Notes: a model not told the origin generated them from the letters alone. 52,263 nt of DNA from Thermovibrio sp. (GCA_015488335.1 WFNZ01000022.1:1-52263); one strand, 5' to 3'. Shown: positions 1 to 8,925, counted from the first letter of the stretch. Program-made: numbers and translations.

Positions 1-161
1 GGCTTCATCCGAAAGAAATAGATAAGATTTATAAAAATGACGAGGTATTGCTTTTAGTGAAAGAAGATGAATTGAAGGATATTGAGAAGATATTTATACC
101 TGTTTCTCAGATTTTCTCTAAGTTAAAGATTCAAGAAGAACTTCTGGAAAGCTCTGATTAG
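1..161 (+). CDS. C-terminal end of an unidentified protein, possibly TrkA-C/RCK-C domain
   Basis: An open frame enters from the left edge (first full codon at base 3) and stops with TAG at 159-161, giving about 52 residues. The visible part has a K-N-D-E-V-L-L-L-V step followed by an acidic helix (E-D-E-L-K-D-I-E-K-I-F). That order, a short loop, a beta strand and a closing helix, is what the last part of TrkA-C (RCK C-terminal) domains of potassium channel and transporter subunits looks like. The resemblance is by eye only, and the rest of the gene lies outside the window. It is transcribed toward the minus-strand FmdE-family gene, and the two are separated by a hairpin at 176-203. Confidence 0.45.
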   Translation, partial: LHPKEIDKIYKNDEVLLLVKEDELKDIEKIFIPVSQIFSKLKIQEELLESSD

Positions 162-163
162 GA

Positions 164-203
164 AGAAAAAAGGAACTCCCTTCCTGAAATTTTAGGAAGG
201 GAG
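164..203 (-). terminator. Intrinsic terminator of the FmdE-family gene
   Basis: A perfect 10 bp stem (CTCCCTTCCT at 176-185 with AGGAAGGGAG at 194-203) encloses an 8-base loop. Read on the minus strand the stem is followed by a T-rich run (complement of 164-175), as expected for a Rho-independent terminator of the minus-strand gene ending at 223. On the plus strand the following bases are not T-rich, so termination of the left-edge gene here is less likely. Confidence 0.75.
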
Positions 204-222
204 CAAAGGTATAAAAGGAGAG

Positions 223-831
223 TTAGCTCTCGTATCCTGAGCAGGGAATACAGACAAGTTTTCCGTCTTTCACTCTTAGAGCCTTTTCAAATGTCATCTC
301 TCCGCAGATTGCACAGGGAACAGCCGTAAAGCAGCCAGGTTTAGACTCCATCTTGTACTCAAACACATCGCTGATGTCTAAAAAGGCCTCTGGAGGGATT
401 GTGAGTATTTTGTCAAGCAATGGTTTTAAAACTTCAAATGGAATCTCCTGAGGGGGAATTCCTTTCTTCCTCATCTCAACAAATGGGGATTTCAGTGCTT
501 GAGCGAAGAATTCAGGCTTCAGTGAAACCCTTACTGCCCTGTTTGTCTGCCTGTCTATCAGTGTAAAGGCCATTTTGTCCCAGTATCTCTTTTCAATGTT
601 TGATTTACCGTAGGTGCACCCTGTTGCAACCATTACTCCGTCTAAAAAGCATCCTGCGGCGTGGCCTTTACCGGTTTCTGAGATTACGTGGAGCTCCTTA
701 TCCTGAGCCCTGTCAACGCCCAGAACTTCCATTGCTTTAAGGCCTGCCCTCAGTCCCATCGGCATTGCAGGGCACTTGTGTCCGTGGAACTTGAATCCGA
801 ACTCTAATAGCTCCTTTAATTTCTCGTCCAT
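223..831 (-). CDS. FmdE-family metal-binding protein with C-terminal zinc ribbon
   Basis: The 202-residue product has the FmdE signature (formylmethanofuran dehydrogenase subunit E family): F-H-G-H-K-C-P at residues 15-21 and a G-C-T-Y-G-K-S-N segment near residue 75. A zinc ribbon follows with Cys173, Cys176, Cys194 and Cys197. FmdE-domain proteins occur in many anaerobes without methanofuran, often near molybdenum or tungsten enzymes, and their exact role is unsettled. A longer start exists at 843, but the ATG at 831 is preceded by GGAGG with a 5-base spacer, so I chose 831. A TATAAT-like -10 lies at 860-865 on the minus strand. It follows purH with about 40 bases between and has its own terminator. 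I see no formylmethanofuran dehydrogenase gene here, so methanogenesis-type function should not be assumed. Confidence 0.85.
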   Translation of the reverse strand: MDEKLKELLEFGFKFHGHKCPAMPMGLRAGLKAMEVLGVDRAQDKELHVISETGKGHAAGCFLDGVMVATGCTYGKSNIEKRYWDKMAFTLIDRQTNRAVRVSLKPEFFAQALKSPFVEMRKKGIPPQEIPFEVLKPLLDKILTIPPEAFLDISDVFEYKMESKPGCFTAVPCAICGEMTFEKALRVKDGKLVCIPCSGYES

Positions 832-870
832 TGAATCCTCCATTTCGCAGTTTGACGAAATTATACAACT

Positions 871-2466
871 TTAGTGTCTGAAGTGCCTAATTCCTGTGAA
901 CACCATTGCCATTCCGTGCTCGTTGGCAGCCTCTATAACCTCTTTATCCCTTATTGAGCCACCGGGCTGGATTACTGCAGTTACTCCAACCTTTGCGGCC
1001 TCGTCTATGCTGTCTCTAAAAGGGAAGAATGCCTCAGAAGCCAGAACGGAGCCGGAAAGATCTAATCCCATCAGCTTTGCCTTTTCTGCTGCGCAGCGGG
1101 CTGAGTCAACCCGGGATGTCTGGCCTACTCCGATTCCAACTGCCACCTTGTCTTTTGCGTAAACAACGGAGTTTGATTTAACCCACTTAACAACCTTAAA
1201 GGCAAAGAGGAGGTCTTCCCACTCTTTCTCTGTAGGCTCCCTGTCTGTTACAACTTTCAGCTTTTCGGGGTCAACGGTTATAAGGTCTCTGTCCTGAACC
1301 AAAAGGCCTCCAACAACCCTCCTGTAGTCAAAGGGAGAGTCCTGACCTCTCCTCTCAATTCCCGTTAAGCCTTTTGTTGTTAGAACCCTCAGGTTCTTCT
1401 TTGTTTTAAGAATCTCAAGGGCTTCCTCGTCGTAGTCTGGGGCTATTATGCACTCGTAGAACCTCTCTGTTATCAGCCTTGCAGCTTCCGGTGAGACCTT
1501 TGTGTTGAAGGCGATGATTCCGCCGAAGGCTGAGAGGGGGTCAACTTTTAGGGCTTTCTCGTAGGCCTCTTCAGGGGTTTCTCCAAGTGCCACTCCACAG
1601 GGATTTGCGTGCTTTATGATTGCGCAGGCTGTTCCCTCTTTTTTAGGGTCAAACTCTAAGACGAGATTGAGAGCTCCGTCTAAATCGTAGATGTTGTTGA
1701 AGGAAAGTTCCTTTTCGCCGTGGAGCTTTTCAGCCCTTGTTACGCAGGGCTCTTTAACGAAAACCTCTCTGTAGAAAGCTCCTCTCTGGTGGGGGTTCTC
1801 TCCGTATCTTAAGTCCTGAACTTTCTCAAATGTGATTGTTAGAGGGTTGCGGAGCTCCCTGCACGAAACCTGATTTCCCTCCTCATCTATGCTGAAGAGG
1901 TAGTCTGAGATAAGGGCGTCGTAGTGGGCTGTAAGGTTAAAGGCTTTCCTTGCAAGGTAGAAGCGGGTTTTAAGAGAAATCTCTCCGGTGTTTTTAAGCT
2001 CCTCAACTATTTTTTCGTAGTCTGAAGGGTCTGTTACGATTGCAACGTGTTTAAAGTTTTTTGCTGCAGCCCTTACCATCGTTGGGCCGCCGATGTCTAT
2101 GTTCTCAATTATCTCGTCTAAATCGGCTCCTCTTGCAACAGTTTCCTTGAACGGGTAGAGGTTGACAACAACCATGTCTATCGGCTCTATCTCAAGCTCT
2201 TTCATCGCCTGAAGGTGCTCGTCCTTAGACCTGTCTGCAAGTATTCCACCGTGGACTTTCGGGTGGAGCGTTTTAACTCTCCCCTCCATAATTTCCGGGA
2301 AACCTGTAAGGTCTGAGATTTCTCTTACGGGAATTCCACTTTCTTTAAGGAGTTTTGCCGTTCCTCCTGTTGAAACAATCTCAACTCCAAGCTCAGAAAG
2401 GGCTTTTGCAAAATCAACAATTCCCGTTTTATCTGAAACGGAGATGAGAGCTCTAACAGGTCTCAT
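871..2466 (-). CDS. purH: Bifunctional AICAR formyltransferase / IMP cyclohydrolase
   Basis: The 531-residue product matches full-length PurH, which catalyses the last two steps of IMP synthesis (formylation of AICAR, then ring closure) in the cytoplasm. The N-terminal third is the MGS-like IMP cyclohydrolase domain, starting [11 protein letters not shown] and containing S-T-G-G-T and [12 protein letters not shown]. The rest is the AICAR transformylase domain, with [10 protein letters not shown] near residue 285 and a C-terminal I-Q-P-G-G-S-I-R-D. The ATG at 2466 has AGGAGG eight bases upstream. It is divergent from the stomatin-like gene at 2533. The product is complete and length is normal for the family. 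Confidence 0.97.
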   Translation of the reverse strand: MRPVRALISVSDKTGIVDFAKALSELGVEIVSTGGTAKLLKESGIPVREISDLTGFPEIMEGRVKTLHPKVHGGILADRSKDEHLQAMKELEIEPIDMVVVNLYPFKETVARGADLDEIIENIDIGGPTMVRAAAKNFKHVAIVTDPSDYEKIVEELKNTGEISLKTRFYLARKAFNLTAHYDALISDYLFSIDEEGNQVSCRELRNPLTITFEKVQDLRYGENPHQRGAFYREVFVKEPCVTRAEKLHGEKELSFNNIYDLDGALNLVLEFDPKKEGTACAIIKHANPCGVALGETPEEAYEKALKVDPLSAFGGIIAFNTKVSPEAARLITERFYECIIAPDYDEEALEILKTKKNLRVLTTKGLTGIERRGQDSPFDYRRVVGGLLVQDRDLITVDPEKLKVVTDREPTEKEWEDLLFAFKVVKWVKSNSVVYAKDKVAVGIGVGQTSRVDSARCAAEKAKLMGLDLSGSVLASEAFFPFRDSIDEAAKVGVTAVIQPGGSIRDKEVIEAANEHGMAMVFTGIRHFRH

Positions 2467-2506
2467 ACCTCTTTCCTCCTTTAATCCTTTTTGGCTTGGC
2501 CAATTG

Positions 2507-2512
2507 TATAAT
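2507..2512 (+). promoter_or_regulatory. Possible -10 element for the stomatin-like operon
   Basis: TATAAT stands in the 66-base gap between the divergent purH and stomatin-like genes, eight bases before the AGGAGG ribosome site. I see no convincing -35 hexamer at 16-18 bases spacing, so only the -10 match supports it. Confidence 0.3.
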
Positions 2513-2532
2513 ACGGCAAAAGGAGGTGGCCT

Positions 2533-3390
2533 TTGGAAAACATTATTCCTCTGCTGATAGTCCTTTTAGTTTTTCTCATCATTCTAATAGCGGCCTCTGT
2601 GAAGATCGTTCCGCAAAAAGAGGCTTGGATAGTTGAGAGGTTAGGAAAATACCACAGGACTTTAACGGCAGGCCTCCACTTTATTGTTCCCTTTATAGAC
2701 AGGATAAGGGCAAAGGTGAGCCTTAAAGAGCAGGTTCTTGACATTCCAAAGCAGGAAGTGATTACTAAAGACAACGTTGTTGTTCGGATTGACGCCGTCT
2801 GCTACTTTACGGTTGTTAAGCCTGAAGATGCCGTTTACAACATTGAGAACCTTGAGTATGCAATCGTTCAAACGGTTCAGACAAACCTGAGGGATATTGT
2901 TGGAAGTATGGAGCTTGACGAGATTCTCTCCTCCCGCGAGAAGATAAACGCAAGGATTAAAGAGGTTCTTCAGGGAGCCTCATCTACCTGGGGAATTCTC
3001 ATTAACAGGGTTGAGGTGAAGGAGATTGAGCCTCCGGCAAACATCGTTCAGGCTATGAGCATGCTGATAGAAGCCGACAGGAAGAAGAGGGCGATGATTA
3101 CAGAAGCTGAAGGTAAGAAGAAAGCTGCAGAGCTTGAAGCAGAAGGTTATAAGCTTGCAAAGTGGCAGGAGGCTGAGGCTATAGAGAGAATTGGTCAGGC
3201 TCAGGCCAACGCCATAAGGAGCGTATCTGAAGCCGTTGGAAGCCCTGAACTTGCAGGAAAGCTCTTAATTGGAAACGACTACGTTAAGTCTGTTGAGAAG
3301 GTGGCAAATTCACAGAACAGCAAGGTGGTTCTCCTGCCGCCCTCTGTTGAGAGCCTTCTGGAGCTCCTTGGGAGGAAGCGTGAGTCTTAA
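2533..3390 (+). CDS. Stomatin/prohibitin (SPFH, band 7) membrane protein, QmcA/paraslipin type
   Basis: This 285-residue protein has one N-terminal membrane segment (residues 5-25). A band-7 domain follows from [15 protein letters not shown] to about residue 190. It ends in an alanine- and glutamate-rich coiled coil and an L-L-P-P-S tail, the order seen in QmcA/YbbK and paraslipins. Such proteins oligomerise in membranes and are usually encoded with an NfeD protein, as here. The start is TTG at 2533, supported by AGGAGG at 2521-2526 with a 6-base spacer; no better ATG lies nearby. It overlaps nfeD by 11 bases, so translation is probably coupled. Function beyond membrane organisation or protease regulation cannot be read from the sequence. 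Confidence 0.9.
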   Translation: MENIIPLLIVLLVFLIILIAASVKIVPQKEAWIVERLGKYHRTLTAGLHFIVPFIDRIRAKVSLKEQVLDIPKQEVITKDNVVVRIDAVCYFTVVKPEDAVYNIENLEYAIVQTVQTNLRDIVGSMELDEILSSREKINARIKEVLQGASSTWGILINRVEVKEIEPPANIVQAMSMLIEADRKKRAMITEAEGKKKAAELEAEGYKLAKWQEAEAIERIGQAQANAIRSVSEAVGSPELAGKLLIGNDYVKSVEKVANSQNSKVVLLPPSVESLLELLGRKRES

Positions 3391-3817
3391 CCCGGGAGCT
3401 CTCTCGGTAATCGCCGGCGTTCTTCTCCTCGTTGTAGAGGCTCTGGCCTTTACCTCTTACATCTTTCCTATAGGAGCTGGCCTCATAGCTGCCGGGTTTG
3501 TCTACCTGTTTTATCCCTCTTTCTGGGCTTCTCTTTTAACCTTTGCGGTTGTCTGTGCCTTTTTTTACTGGATTTCCTTTAAGTATATAAATAGGATAAA
3601 AGGAGCCCGGGACATCTTAGAGGAGCTCTCATCTCAGGAAGGCGTGGTTATAAAGAAGATTGACGACTTTACCTACGAAATCCGCTTTCCCTTAGGAGCT
3701 GCCGGAGAGGAGGTGTGGAACGCATATTCAGAAGGAGAGCTCCGCTACGGTGATAAGGTTAAGGTCACTGGAATAAAGGGAAACAAGCTGATAGTTAAAA
3801 AGGTGGCAGATGCTTAG
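3380..3817 (+). CDS. NfeD-family membrane protein with OB-fold tail
   Basis: The 145-residue product has three or four hydrophobic membrane segments up to about residue 70 and a soluble C-terminal part (E-E-V-W-N-A-Y, Y-G-D-K-V-K-V-T-G-I-K-G, L-I-V-K-K) typical of the NfeD OB-fold. NfeD proteins pair with SPFH proteins, and this gene directly follows and overlaps one. I chose the GTG at 3380, which has GGAGG at 3371-3375 and keeps the hydrophobic start; an open frame extends upstream to 3269 only because it reads through the previous gene. It lacks the large N-terminal ClpP-like protease domain of long NfeD proteins, so it is the short form. Its stop overlaps the alr start by 8 bases. Confidence 0.88.
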   Translation: MSLNPGALSVIAGVLLLVVEALAFTSYIFPIGAGLIAAGFVYLFYPSFWASLLTFAVVCAFFYWISFKYINRIKGARDILEELSSQEGVVIKKIDDFTYEIRFPLGAAGEEVWNAYSEGELRYGDKVKVTGIKGNKLIVKKVADA

Positions 3818-4898
3818 GTGGGCTGAGGTTCACCTTGAAAGGTTGCTTCTGAACTACAAAACAGTAAAAAAACTTTGCCGGAAGCAGGTTTACGCCGTTG
3901 TTAAGGCGAACGCCTACGGCCACGGAAGCAGAGAGGTGGCAACTTTCCTTGAAAAAAATAGTGACGTTTACGGCTTTGCCGTTGCAACGTATGAGGAAGG
4001 AGCCTGTTTAAGGGAGGCAGGCGTTAAGAGGCCAATTTTGGTAATGTCCTCAACCCTTGAGGAGGGAAGGGAGTTTTTGAAAGATTACGACCTCACTCCC
4101 GTTGTTTACGACTTTACAGAGCTCCGCCTGGCAAAAGAGTTAAACGTTCCTTTCCACGTAAAGGTTGACACGGGAATGGGAAGGCTGGGATTTTTAGAGG
4201 AAGAATGGGGGGAGCTCCTTTCAGAACTTAAAGGTCTTCCCGTTGCTGGGGTTATGACCCACTTCTCCTCTGCCGATGAAGATGAGGAGTTTACACTCTG
4301 CCAGCTTAAAAAGTTTGAAAGTTTTGTCTCCATTCTGAAAAGAGAATTTCCACACATAGAAATCCACGCAGAGAACAGTGCAGCAGCCCTCTACAGGTTC
4401 AACAACTTCTTAACCCACTGTAGAGTTGGCCTTGCACTCTACGGCGTTCCGCCTGAAGAAGGGTATCCGGAGCTCCACCAGGTTATGGAGGTAAAAGCGA
4501 AGGTTCTGACTGTGAAAGAGCTCCCGCCGAACTATCCCGTTTCCTACTCTAAAACCTACAGAACTAAAGGAAGAGAGAAAGTTGCAGTTATCAGCTTCGG
4601 GTATGCAGACGGCTACCCGAGGGAGCTCTCAAACAGAGGCGAGGTTCTGATAAAGGGGAAGATGTGCCCTGTAAGGGGCAGGGTCTGTATGGACATGACA
4701 GTTGTTTCAGTTGACAGAGTTAGTGCAGAAAAAGGGGATGTTGCAACCCTTTACGGAGATGGCATTACTTTTAAATCCGTTGCTGAAAAGATAGGTAAAA
4801 TTCCCTACGAGCTCATGTGTTCAATAAGCCCAAGGGTTGAGAGGGTCTACTTTGGACTACAAAAGTGTAACGCTGAAAGTGCCGCAGGAACAGTTTGA
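3810..4898 (+). CDS. alr: Alanine racemase
   Basis: This 362-residue cytoplasmic enzyme interconverts L- and D-alanine for peptidoglycan. The PLP lysine is Lys32 in A-V-V-K-A-N-A-Y-G-H-G. Also visible are the barrel segment H-V-K-V-D-T-G-M-G-R-L-G-F, the segment R-V-G-L-A-L-Y-G, and the C-terminal M-C-P-V-R-G-R-V-C-M-D-M, all family hallmarks. The length is normal. The ATG at 3810 overlaps the nfeD stop, and the 3-prime end overlaps prmA by 47 bases, so it sits in a tightly coupled run of genes. No sign of damage. Confidence 0.96.
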   Translation: MLRWAEVHLERLLLNYKTVKKLCRKQVYAVVKANAYGHGSREVATFLEKNSDVYGFAVATYEEGACLREAGVKRPILVMSSTLEEGREFLKDYDLTPVVYDFTELRLAKELNVPFHVKVDTGMGRLGFLEEEWGELLSELKGLPVAGVMTHFSSADEDEEFTLCQLKKFESFVSILKREFPHIEIHAENSAAALYRFNNFLTHCRVGLALYGVPPEEGYPELHQVMEVKAKVLTVKELPPNYPVSYSKTYRTKGREKVAVISFGYADGYPRELSNRGEVLIKGKMCPVRGRVCMDMTVVSVDRVSAEKGDVATLYGDGITFKSVAEKIGKIPYELMCSISPRVERVYFGLQKCNAESAAGTV

Positions 4899-5658
4899 CT
4901 TAGTTGTTGACAGGCTCTTTGAAGAGGGAGCTCTGGGAACAGAAGTTCTAAAAGAGGGGAAGGAAATTCTATTTAAGGTTTACGCTCCGGCGGATTTTAC
5001 AGTTCCTCAGGATTTAAAGAGGTTTGTTCTATCTGAAACAGAGCTTGAGGATAGGGATTGGAACTCGGAGTGGAAGAAATACTACAAGCCAGTAAAGGTT
5101 TCTGAGAGAATCTGGGTAGTTCCCTCGTGGGAGAAGGGGACGTTTAAGGAGCCTGAAGGGGCGATAGTTATCTACATCTACCCGGGAAGGGGTTTCGGAA
5201 CGGGAACTCACGAAACAACCCGTTTAGTTATGAGATTCATGGAAGAGGTTTTAAAGCCGGGAGTTTCGTTCTTAGACGTTGGAACGGGAAGCGGAATCCT
5301 CTCAATTCTTGCTAAGAAGCTTGGAGCTGGAAAAGTTGTTGCCTGCGACGTTCAGGAAAGGGTTGATAAAGAGGTTGAGAGGAACGCTGAGCTGAGTGGA
5401 GTTTCCGGAATAGAGTTTGTTCAGGGAAGCGTTGACAGGGTGAACGGAACCTTTGACGTTGTTGTTGCAAACATAGAAAAGCACCTCCTTACGCCGCTCC
5501 TTGAGGAAATTTACAGGAAGACAAAAAAAACTGCTGTTTTCTCAGGGATCCTTAAGAGCCAGCGGGAGGAGTTCTTAAAGGAGCTTGAGAGGGTGGGGTT
5601 TAAACCGGTTTCCGAGAGAGGAGAAGGAGAATGGATAGCTTTCTTGTGCAGAAAGTAG
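4852..5658 (+). CDS. prmA: Ribosomal protein L11 methyltransferase (PrmA family)
   Basis: The 268-residue product combines an N-terminal substrate-binding domain (residues 1-90) with a class I SAM methyltransferase fold: G-F-G-T-G-T-H-E-T-T, D-V-G-T-G-S-G-I-L and V-V-V-A-N-I-E, all PrmA signatures. It trimethylates ribosomal protein L11 in well-studied bacteria. Two in-frame TTG codons are possible; I prefer 4852, which has a GAGAGGG ribosome site and gives a start like other PrmA proteins, over 4837, which has its purine stretch directly against the codon. It overlaps alr by 47 bases and the following PHP gene by 28 bases. Confidence 0.9.
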   Translation: MDYKSVTLKVPQEQFDLVVDRLFEEGALGTEVLKEGKEILFKVYAPADFTVPQDLKRFVLSETELEDRDWNSEWKKYYKPVKVSERIWVVPSWEKGTFKEPEGAIVIYIYPGRGFGTGTHETTRLVMRFMEEVLKPGVSFLDVGTGSGILSILAKKLGAGKVVACDVQERVDKEVERNAELSGVSGIEFVQGSVDRVNGTFDVVVANIEKHLLTPLLEEIYRKTKKTAVFSGILKSQREEFLKELERVGFKPVSERGEGEWIAFLCRK

Positions 5659-6491
5659 ATCTCCACTGCCACTCAACTGCTTCAGACGGGACTCTAACTC
5701 CCTCAGAGTTGGTTGAGCTGGCTGTAGAAAAAGGTATCTCCTACATAGCACTTACAGACCATGACACGGTTAGCGGTTTAGACGAGGCTGTTTCAAAGGG
5801 AGAAGAGTTAGGTGTAAACGTTATTCCCGGAATAGAGGTTACTGCTGACACTTCGTTTTTGGGGGAGGGAAAGAGGGAGCTCCACATCCTCGGCTACTAC
5901 TTCAACCCGAATTCAGACGCAATGAGGCAGCTGACAGAGTTTTTTAGGAGCTCCCGCGTTAAGAGAAACAGGGAGCTCTGCGGGAAATTAGAAGAGCTTG
6001 GTTACCCTATTGACTATAATAGTATAGTAAGCAGGTATGGTGAGAATTTCGGGAAACCCAACATAGCAAGGGTTTTAATGGATTTAGGCTATTACAAAGA
6101 TAGAGAGTCGGCGATAGACTTTCTCTCCTCTTTAGGTGTAAAACGGGAAAAGATGAACTATAGGGAAATTTTCCACTTAATAAGAGAAGCAGGGGGAATA
6201 CCTGTTATAGCTCATCCTGTAAGCACAAAGCTCAATTACGGTGAACTCTACTGCTTTTTGAAAGAAGCAAAAGAGAGCGGCTTAGGGGGAGTTGAGGTTT
6301 ACCACTACAGACATAAACCTGCTGATGTAAGGATTTTCAAGGAGATGGCAGGGGAGCTCTCCCTTTTTGTTACCGGAGGTTCTGATTTCCATGGAAAGAA
6401 CAAGCCCTGTATCTCCTTAGGTTTTCTCAACTTGACAGTAAGTGAAGTTTCTCTACCCTTAGACTGTTCCACCACGATAAGAAAAACTTAA
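5631..6491 (+). CDS. PHP-domain phosphoesterase (RNase AM/YciV-like)
   Basis: The 286-residue protein carries the PHP metal sites in order: D-L-H-C-H-S-T near residue 10, A-L-T-D-H-D-T near 40, P-G-I-E-V-T near 65, I-A-H-P-V near 190 and G-S-D-F-H-G near 253. Family members hydrolyse 3-prime,5-prime-bisphosphonucleotides or short RNA 5-prime ends; the exact substrate here is inferred only by family. The ATG at 5631 has GGAGAAGGAGA directly upstream and lies inside the end of prmA. It is the last gene of the run starting at 2533. No clear intrinsic terminator follows. Confidence 0.85.
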   Translation: MDSFLVQKVDLHCHSTASDGTLTPSELVELAVEKGISYIALTDHDTVSGLDEAVSKGEELGVNVIPGIEVTADTSFLGEGKRELHILGYYFNPNSDAMRQLTEFFRSSRVKRNRELCGKLEELGYPIDYNSIVSRYGENFGKPNIARVLMDLGYYKDRESAIDFLSSLGVKREKMNYREIFHLIREAGGIPVIAHPVSTKLNYGELYCFLKEAKESGLGGVEVYHYRHKPADVRIFKEMAGELSLFVTGGSDFHGKNKPCISLGFLNLTVSEVSLPLDCSTTIRKT

Positions 6492-6512
6492 TATTTCAAA
6501 CAAACAATTAGC

Positions 6513-6541
6513 TTGACATTTAAAATATTAGCGGCTAAAAT
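6513..6541 (+). promoter_or_regulatory. Sigma70-type promoter of the hao operon
   Basis: TTGACA at 6513-6518 and TAAAAT at 6536-6541 are separated by exactly 17 bases, close to consensus. Transcription would start near 6548, leaving a leader of about 36 bases with AGGAGG seven bases before the hao ATG at 6584. A small inverted repeat (TTAGCGGCTAA, 6528-6538) overlaps the -10 and could be an operator. No FNR-type TTGAT-N4-ATCAA site is visible. Confidence 0.8.
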
Positions 6542-6583
6542 TTCCTATTAGAAACAACACCACTTTTAGCGAAGGAGGGAAAC

Positions 6584-7960
6584 ATGAAGGGGAAGCTCAG
6601 TAAGCTTCGCACAGGGCTGCTTGCTGTAACCTTCGCTGCTGCAGCAGTGATTGGTCTTAATACTACCGATTCTCAAGCAGCCCTGAGAAACATTTCCAAA
6701 GAATCTCAAGCGTGCCTTGGCTGTCACAAGGGAATGAACCCTGCCCTTGTTCAGCAGTGGGCAACCAGCAAGCACGCAGACGCTGGCGTTGGCTGTTACG
6801 AGTGTCACATGGCCAACAAAGGCGACAAAGACGCCTTCCAGCACTTCGGTTTCACAATCTCCACAATCGTTTCTCCCCTTGACTGTGGAAAGTGTCACCC
6901 AACAGAAGCTAAGGAATTTACACAGTCCTACCACGCAGATGCTGCTCACTTCGTAGGTTCTCTTGACAACGTTCTCGGTAGGATTGTTGAGGGTGAGCCT
7001 CTCTTCAACTTAGGTTGTGCACAGTGTCACGGTAGAACAATTCCAGTTAAGAACGGAATGCCCGTTCTCGGTCCATGGCCAAACGAAGGTGTAGGTAGAA
7101 TCAACCCCGATGGTTCCAAGGGTAACTGTTCTGCTTGCCACTACAGGCACAGCTTCAGCCTTAAGCAGGTTCGTGAGCCTGACACATGTGGTAAGTGTCA
7201 CCAAGGTCCAGACCATCCACAGATTGAGATCTGGGAGCTCTCCAAGCACGGTATTGCTTACAAGGCTCACCTTTCTGAGATTGAGCCGACACTTGACAGG
7301 GCTAAGTGGGTTCTCGGTGAGGACTACTACCAGGCTCCAAACTGTGTAACCTGCCACATGGGTGCTTCTGTAACAGGAGCTAAGGCTACACACGACGTTG
7401 GAGCAAGGCTCTCCTGGACACTCCGTCCACCAATCTCCAAGCACAAGCCAAACTGGCAGGCTAAGCGTGCTGAGATGAAGAAAGTTTGTGCTGCCTGCCA
7501 CCAGAGGGTATGGGTAGAAGGCTTCTACTACCAGTTTGATAACCTTGTAAACCTCTACAACGAGAAGTTTGCTAAGCCTGCGGCTGCTATTATGAAGTTC
7601 CTCAGGAGCAGGCACCTCATTGACCCAACACCTTTCAACGAGAAGATTGAGTGGGACTACTTCCTCCTCTGGCACCATGAAGGACGTAGGGCACGCCACG
7701 GTGCTGCTATGATGGCTCCCGACTGGACACACTGGCACGGTCTCTTCCTTGTTGCTAAAAACTTCTACTTTGACCTCATTCCAGATGCAGATAAGATCGT
7801 TAGAGAGAAAGGAACAAGGGCTGATAAGAGAGCCTGGGCTGAGTTCAAGAGGAAGCTCTTCAGCAGTCCTGAACACAAGTGGTTCAAGGGTATGCCCAAG
7901 TCTGAACTCAGGAAGATTGCTGAGTTCTATGCTAAGCGCTACGGTGAAACTGCTCAGTAA
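6584..7960 (+). CDS. hao: Octaheme cytochrome c, Hao-like (epsilon-Hao type nitrite/hydroxylamine reductase)
   Basis: This is a 458-residue periplasmic multiheme protein. A Sec signal peptide ends at S-Q-A (about residue 32), and eight CxxCH motifs start at residues 44, 71, 101, 145, 182, 202, 254 and 302, the spacing pattern of the hydroxylamine oxidoreductase family. After heme 8 comes the segment R-H-G-A-A-M-M-A-P-D-W-T-H-W-H-G (371-386). In oxidative HAO of ammonia oxidisers a Tyr in the C-terminal part cross-links to the catalytic heme; I do not see an obvious equivalent Tyr here, as in epsilonproteobacterial Hao proteins proposed to run as reductases. The setting just upstream of nap genes supports a role in reducing nitrite made by NapA. 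It has a good promoter, and a hairpin after its stop suggests part of the transcripts end there. The product (hydroxylamine or ammonium) cannot be decided from sequence. Confidence 0.9.
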   Translation: MKGKLSKLRTGLLAVTFAAAAVIGLNTTDSQAALRNISKESQACLGCHKGMNPALVQQWATSKHADAGVGCYECHMANKGDKDAFQHFGFTISTIVSPLDCGKCHPTEAKEFTQSYHADAAHFVGSLDNVLGRIVEGEPLFNLGCAQCHGRTIPVKNGMPVLGPWPNEGVGRINPDGSKGNCSACHYRHSFSLKQVREPDTCGKCHQGPDHPQIEIWELSKHGIAYKAHLSEIEPTLDRAKWVLGEDYYQAPNCVTCHMGASVTGAKATHDVGARLSWTLRPPISKHKPNWQAKRAEMKKVCAACHQRVWVEGFYYQFDNLVNLYNEKFAKPAAAIMKFLRSRHLIDPTPFNEKIEWDYFLLWHHEGRRARHGAAMMAPDWTHWHGLFLVAKNFYFDLIPDADKIVREKGTRADKRAWAEFKRKLFSSPEHKWFKGMPKSELRKIAEFYAKRYGETAQ

Positions 7961-7967
7961 TTTCAAT

Positions 7968-7992
7968 AAGGGGGAGCTCCGTCTCCCCCTTT
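7968..7992 (+). terminator. Hairpin after hao, partial terminator
   Basis: AAGGGGGAG (7968-7976) pairs perfectly with CTCCCCCTT (7983-7991) around a 6-base loop. Only a short, weak T stretch follows. It would set hao mRNA level above that of the downstream TPR and nap genes. The 5-prime arm and loop contain a GGAGCTCC motif. Confidence 0.65.
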
Positions 7993-8019
7993 CATCAATA
8001 TTCCCCCCTGGAGGTTATC

Positions 8020-8925
8020 TTGAAAAAGCTGCTAATCGTCCTTTTAATAGCCACTTTGTCTGTCTCTCCGTCATTAAAGGCGAAAGAGGCAAAATTTGAA
8101 AAAGATGTTGAAAAGAAGATTACCTGTCCTGCAGACTTCTTAAAAAATCCTCCTGTTTACTTCTACTGCATCTATCGGGATTACCATAACCATAAATATG
8201 ATGCTGGAATTAAAAAGGCTAAGAAAGCACTAAAAGAAATAGGACCTTTATTAAGGAAAAATCCAAACGGAATAGTTCCAAATGCGGTTCAAAAAGATGC
8301 GAAACTTAGAGATCCACATGTAAAAAGTGTAGCATCTGATTTACATCTTCTATTAGGAATGCTTTATTATCAAAAATCTATGAATCTACAAGATACTTCT
8401 GTTAAAAAGGTCTATACTGACTTTTACGATAAGTTAGAAAAGGAAGGATTTGACTTTTTCCAGATAAGTGAGCTTATGAATCTTTACAGTAAAAAGAAAT
8501 TGTTTCCTGATGCTTTTACCAAAAAAGATGAAAAGAAATATACAGAACTCCTGAAAAAAATGGGAGTAAAAGAGAGTGATTTAGATAAATTGACAGCTGA
8601 AGCTCAGAAGGAGTCTGATAAATTAGAACAGGAGAGAATGGCCTATTTAAGGAAAGCTGTTGAAGAGTTCAAAAAATCAGTTGAAGTGGACCCTGATAAT
8701 GCTATAGCTTATTACCAACTTGGTAACTTATATAGTGGAGTTTTAAGTGAGGGAGCTCCCCAGGACTCCGAAGCAGCAGAAGAGGCCTACTACAGAGCTG
8801 CTATCCTTTTGAAAAAACAGGGAGACATTTCAGGATATAAAGAAGTTGTGAAAAGGCTGGAGCTCCTCAATCCAAAGTCAAAGTATCTGAAACTCTTGCA
8901 GGGGAAGAAAGGAAAAGATGCGTAA
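8020..8925 (+). CDS. Exported TPR-type protein of unknown function
   Basis: The 301-residue product begins with a Sec signal peptide (K-K-L-L-I-V-L-L-I-A-T-L, cleavage near residue 20). Two cysteines (in I-T-C-P and Y-F-Y-C) lie shortly after it. The protein is strongly lysine-rich and helical, and from about residue 205 shows TPR-like pairs (A-V-E-E-F-K-K-S-V-E-V-D-P-D-N-A-I-A-Y-Y-Q-L-G-N). The TTG start has GGAGG five bases upstream. It lies between hao and nap genes and overlaps a second TPR lipoprotein, so it may help assemble or organise the respiratory cytochromes; that is inference from position. The middle of the gene (about 8160-8720) is visibly more A+T-rich than hao and the napA gene. 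I do not recognise a named family. Confidence 0.75.
   Translation: MKKLLIVLLIATLSVSPSLKAKEAKFEKDVEKKITCPADFLKNPPVYFYCIYRDYHNHKYDAGIKKAKKALKEIGPLLRKNPNGIVPNAVQKDAKLRDPHVKSVASDLHLLLGMLYYQKSMNLQDTSVKKVYTDFYDKLEKEGFDFFQISELMNLYSKKKLFPDAFTKKDEKKYTELLKKMGVKESDLDKLTAEAQKESDKLEQERMAYLRKAVEEFKKSVEVDPDNAIAYYQLGNLYSGVLSEGAPQDSEAAEEAYYRAAILLKKQGDISGYKEVVKRLELLNPKSKYLKLLQGKKGKDA

Noticed and set aside
223-831. FmdE-family gene as evidence of methanofuran metabolism
   Set aside because: No other formylmethanofuran dehydrogenase subunit or methanogenesis gene is in the window, and FmdE-domain proteins are widespread in anaerobic bacteria.
7010-7966. Long minus-strand open frame (318 codons) opposite the hao gene
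   Set aside because: Its translation is low-complexity and lacks recognisable motifs, and the plus strand carries eight heme motifs with a signal peptide and promoter. The open antisense frame is a by-product of the codon choice of hao.
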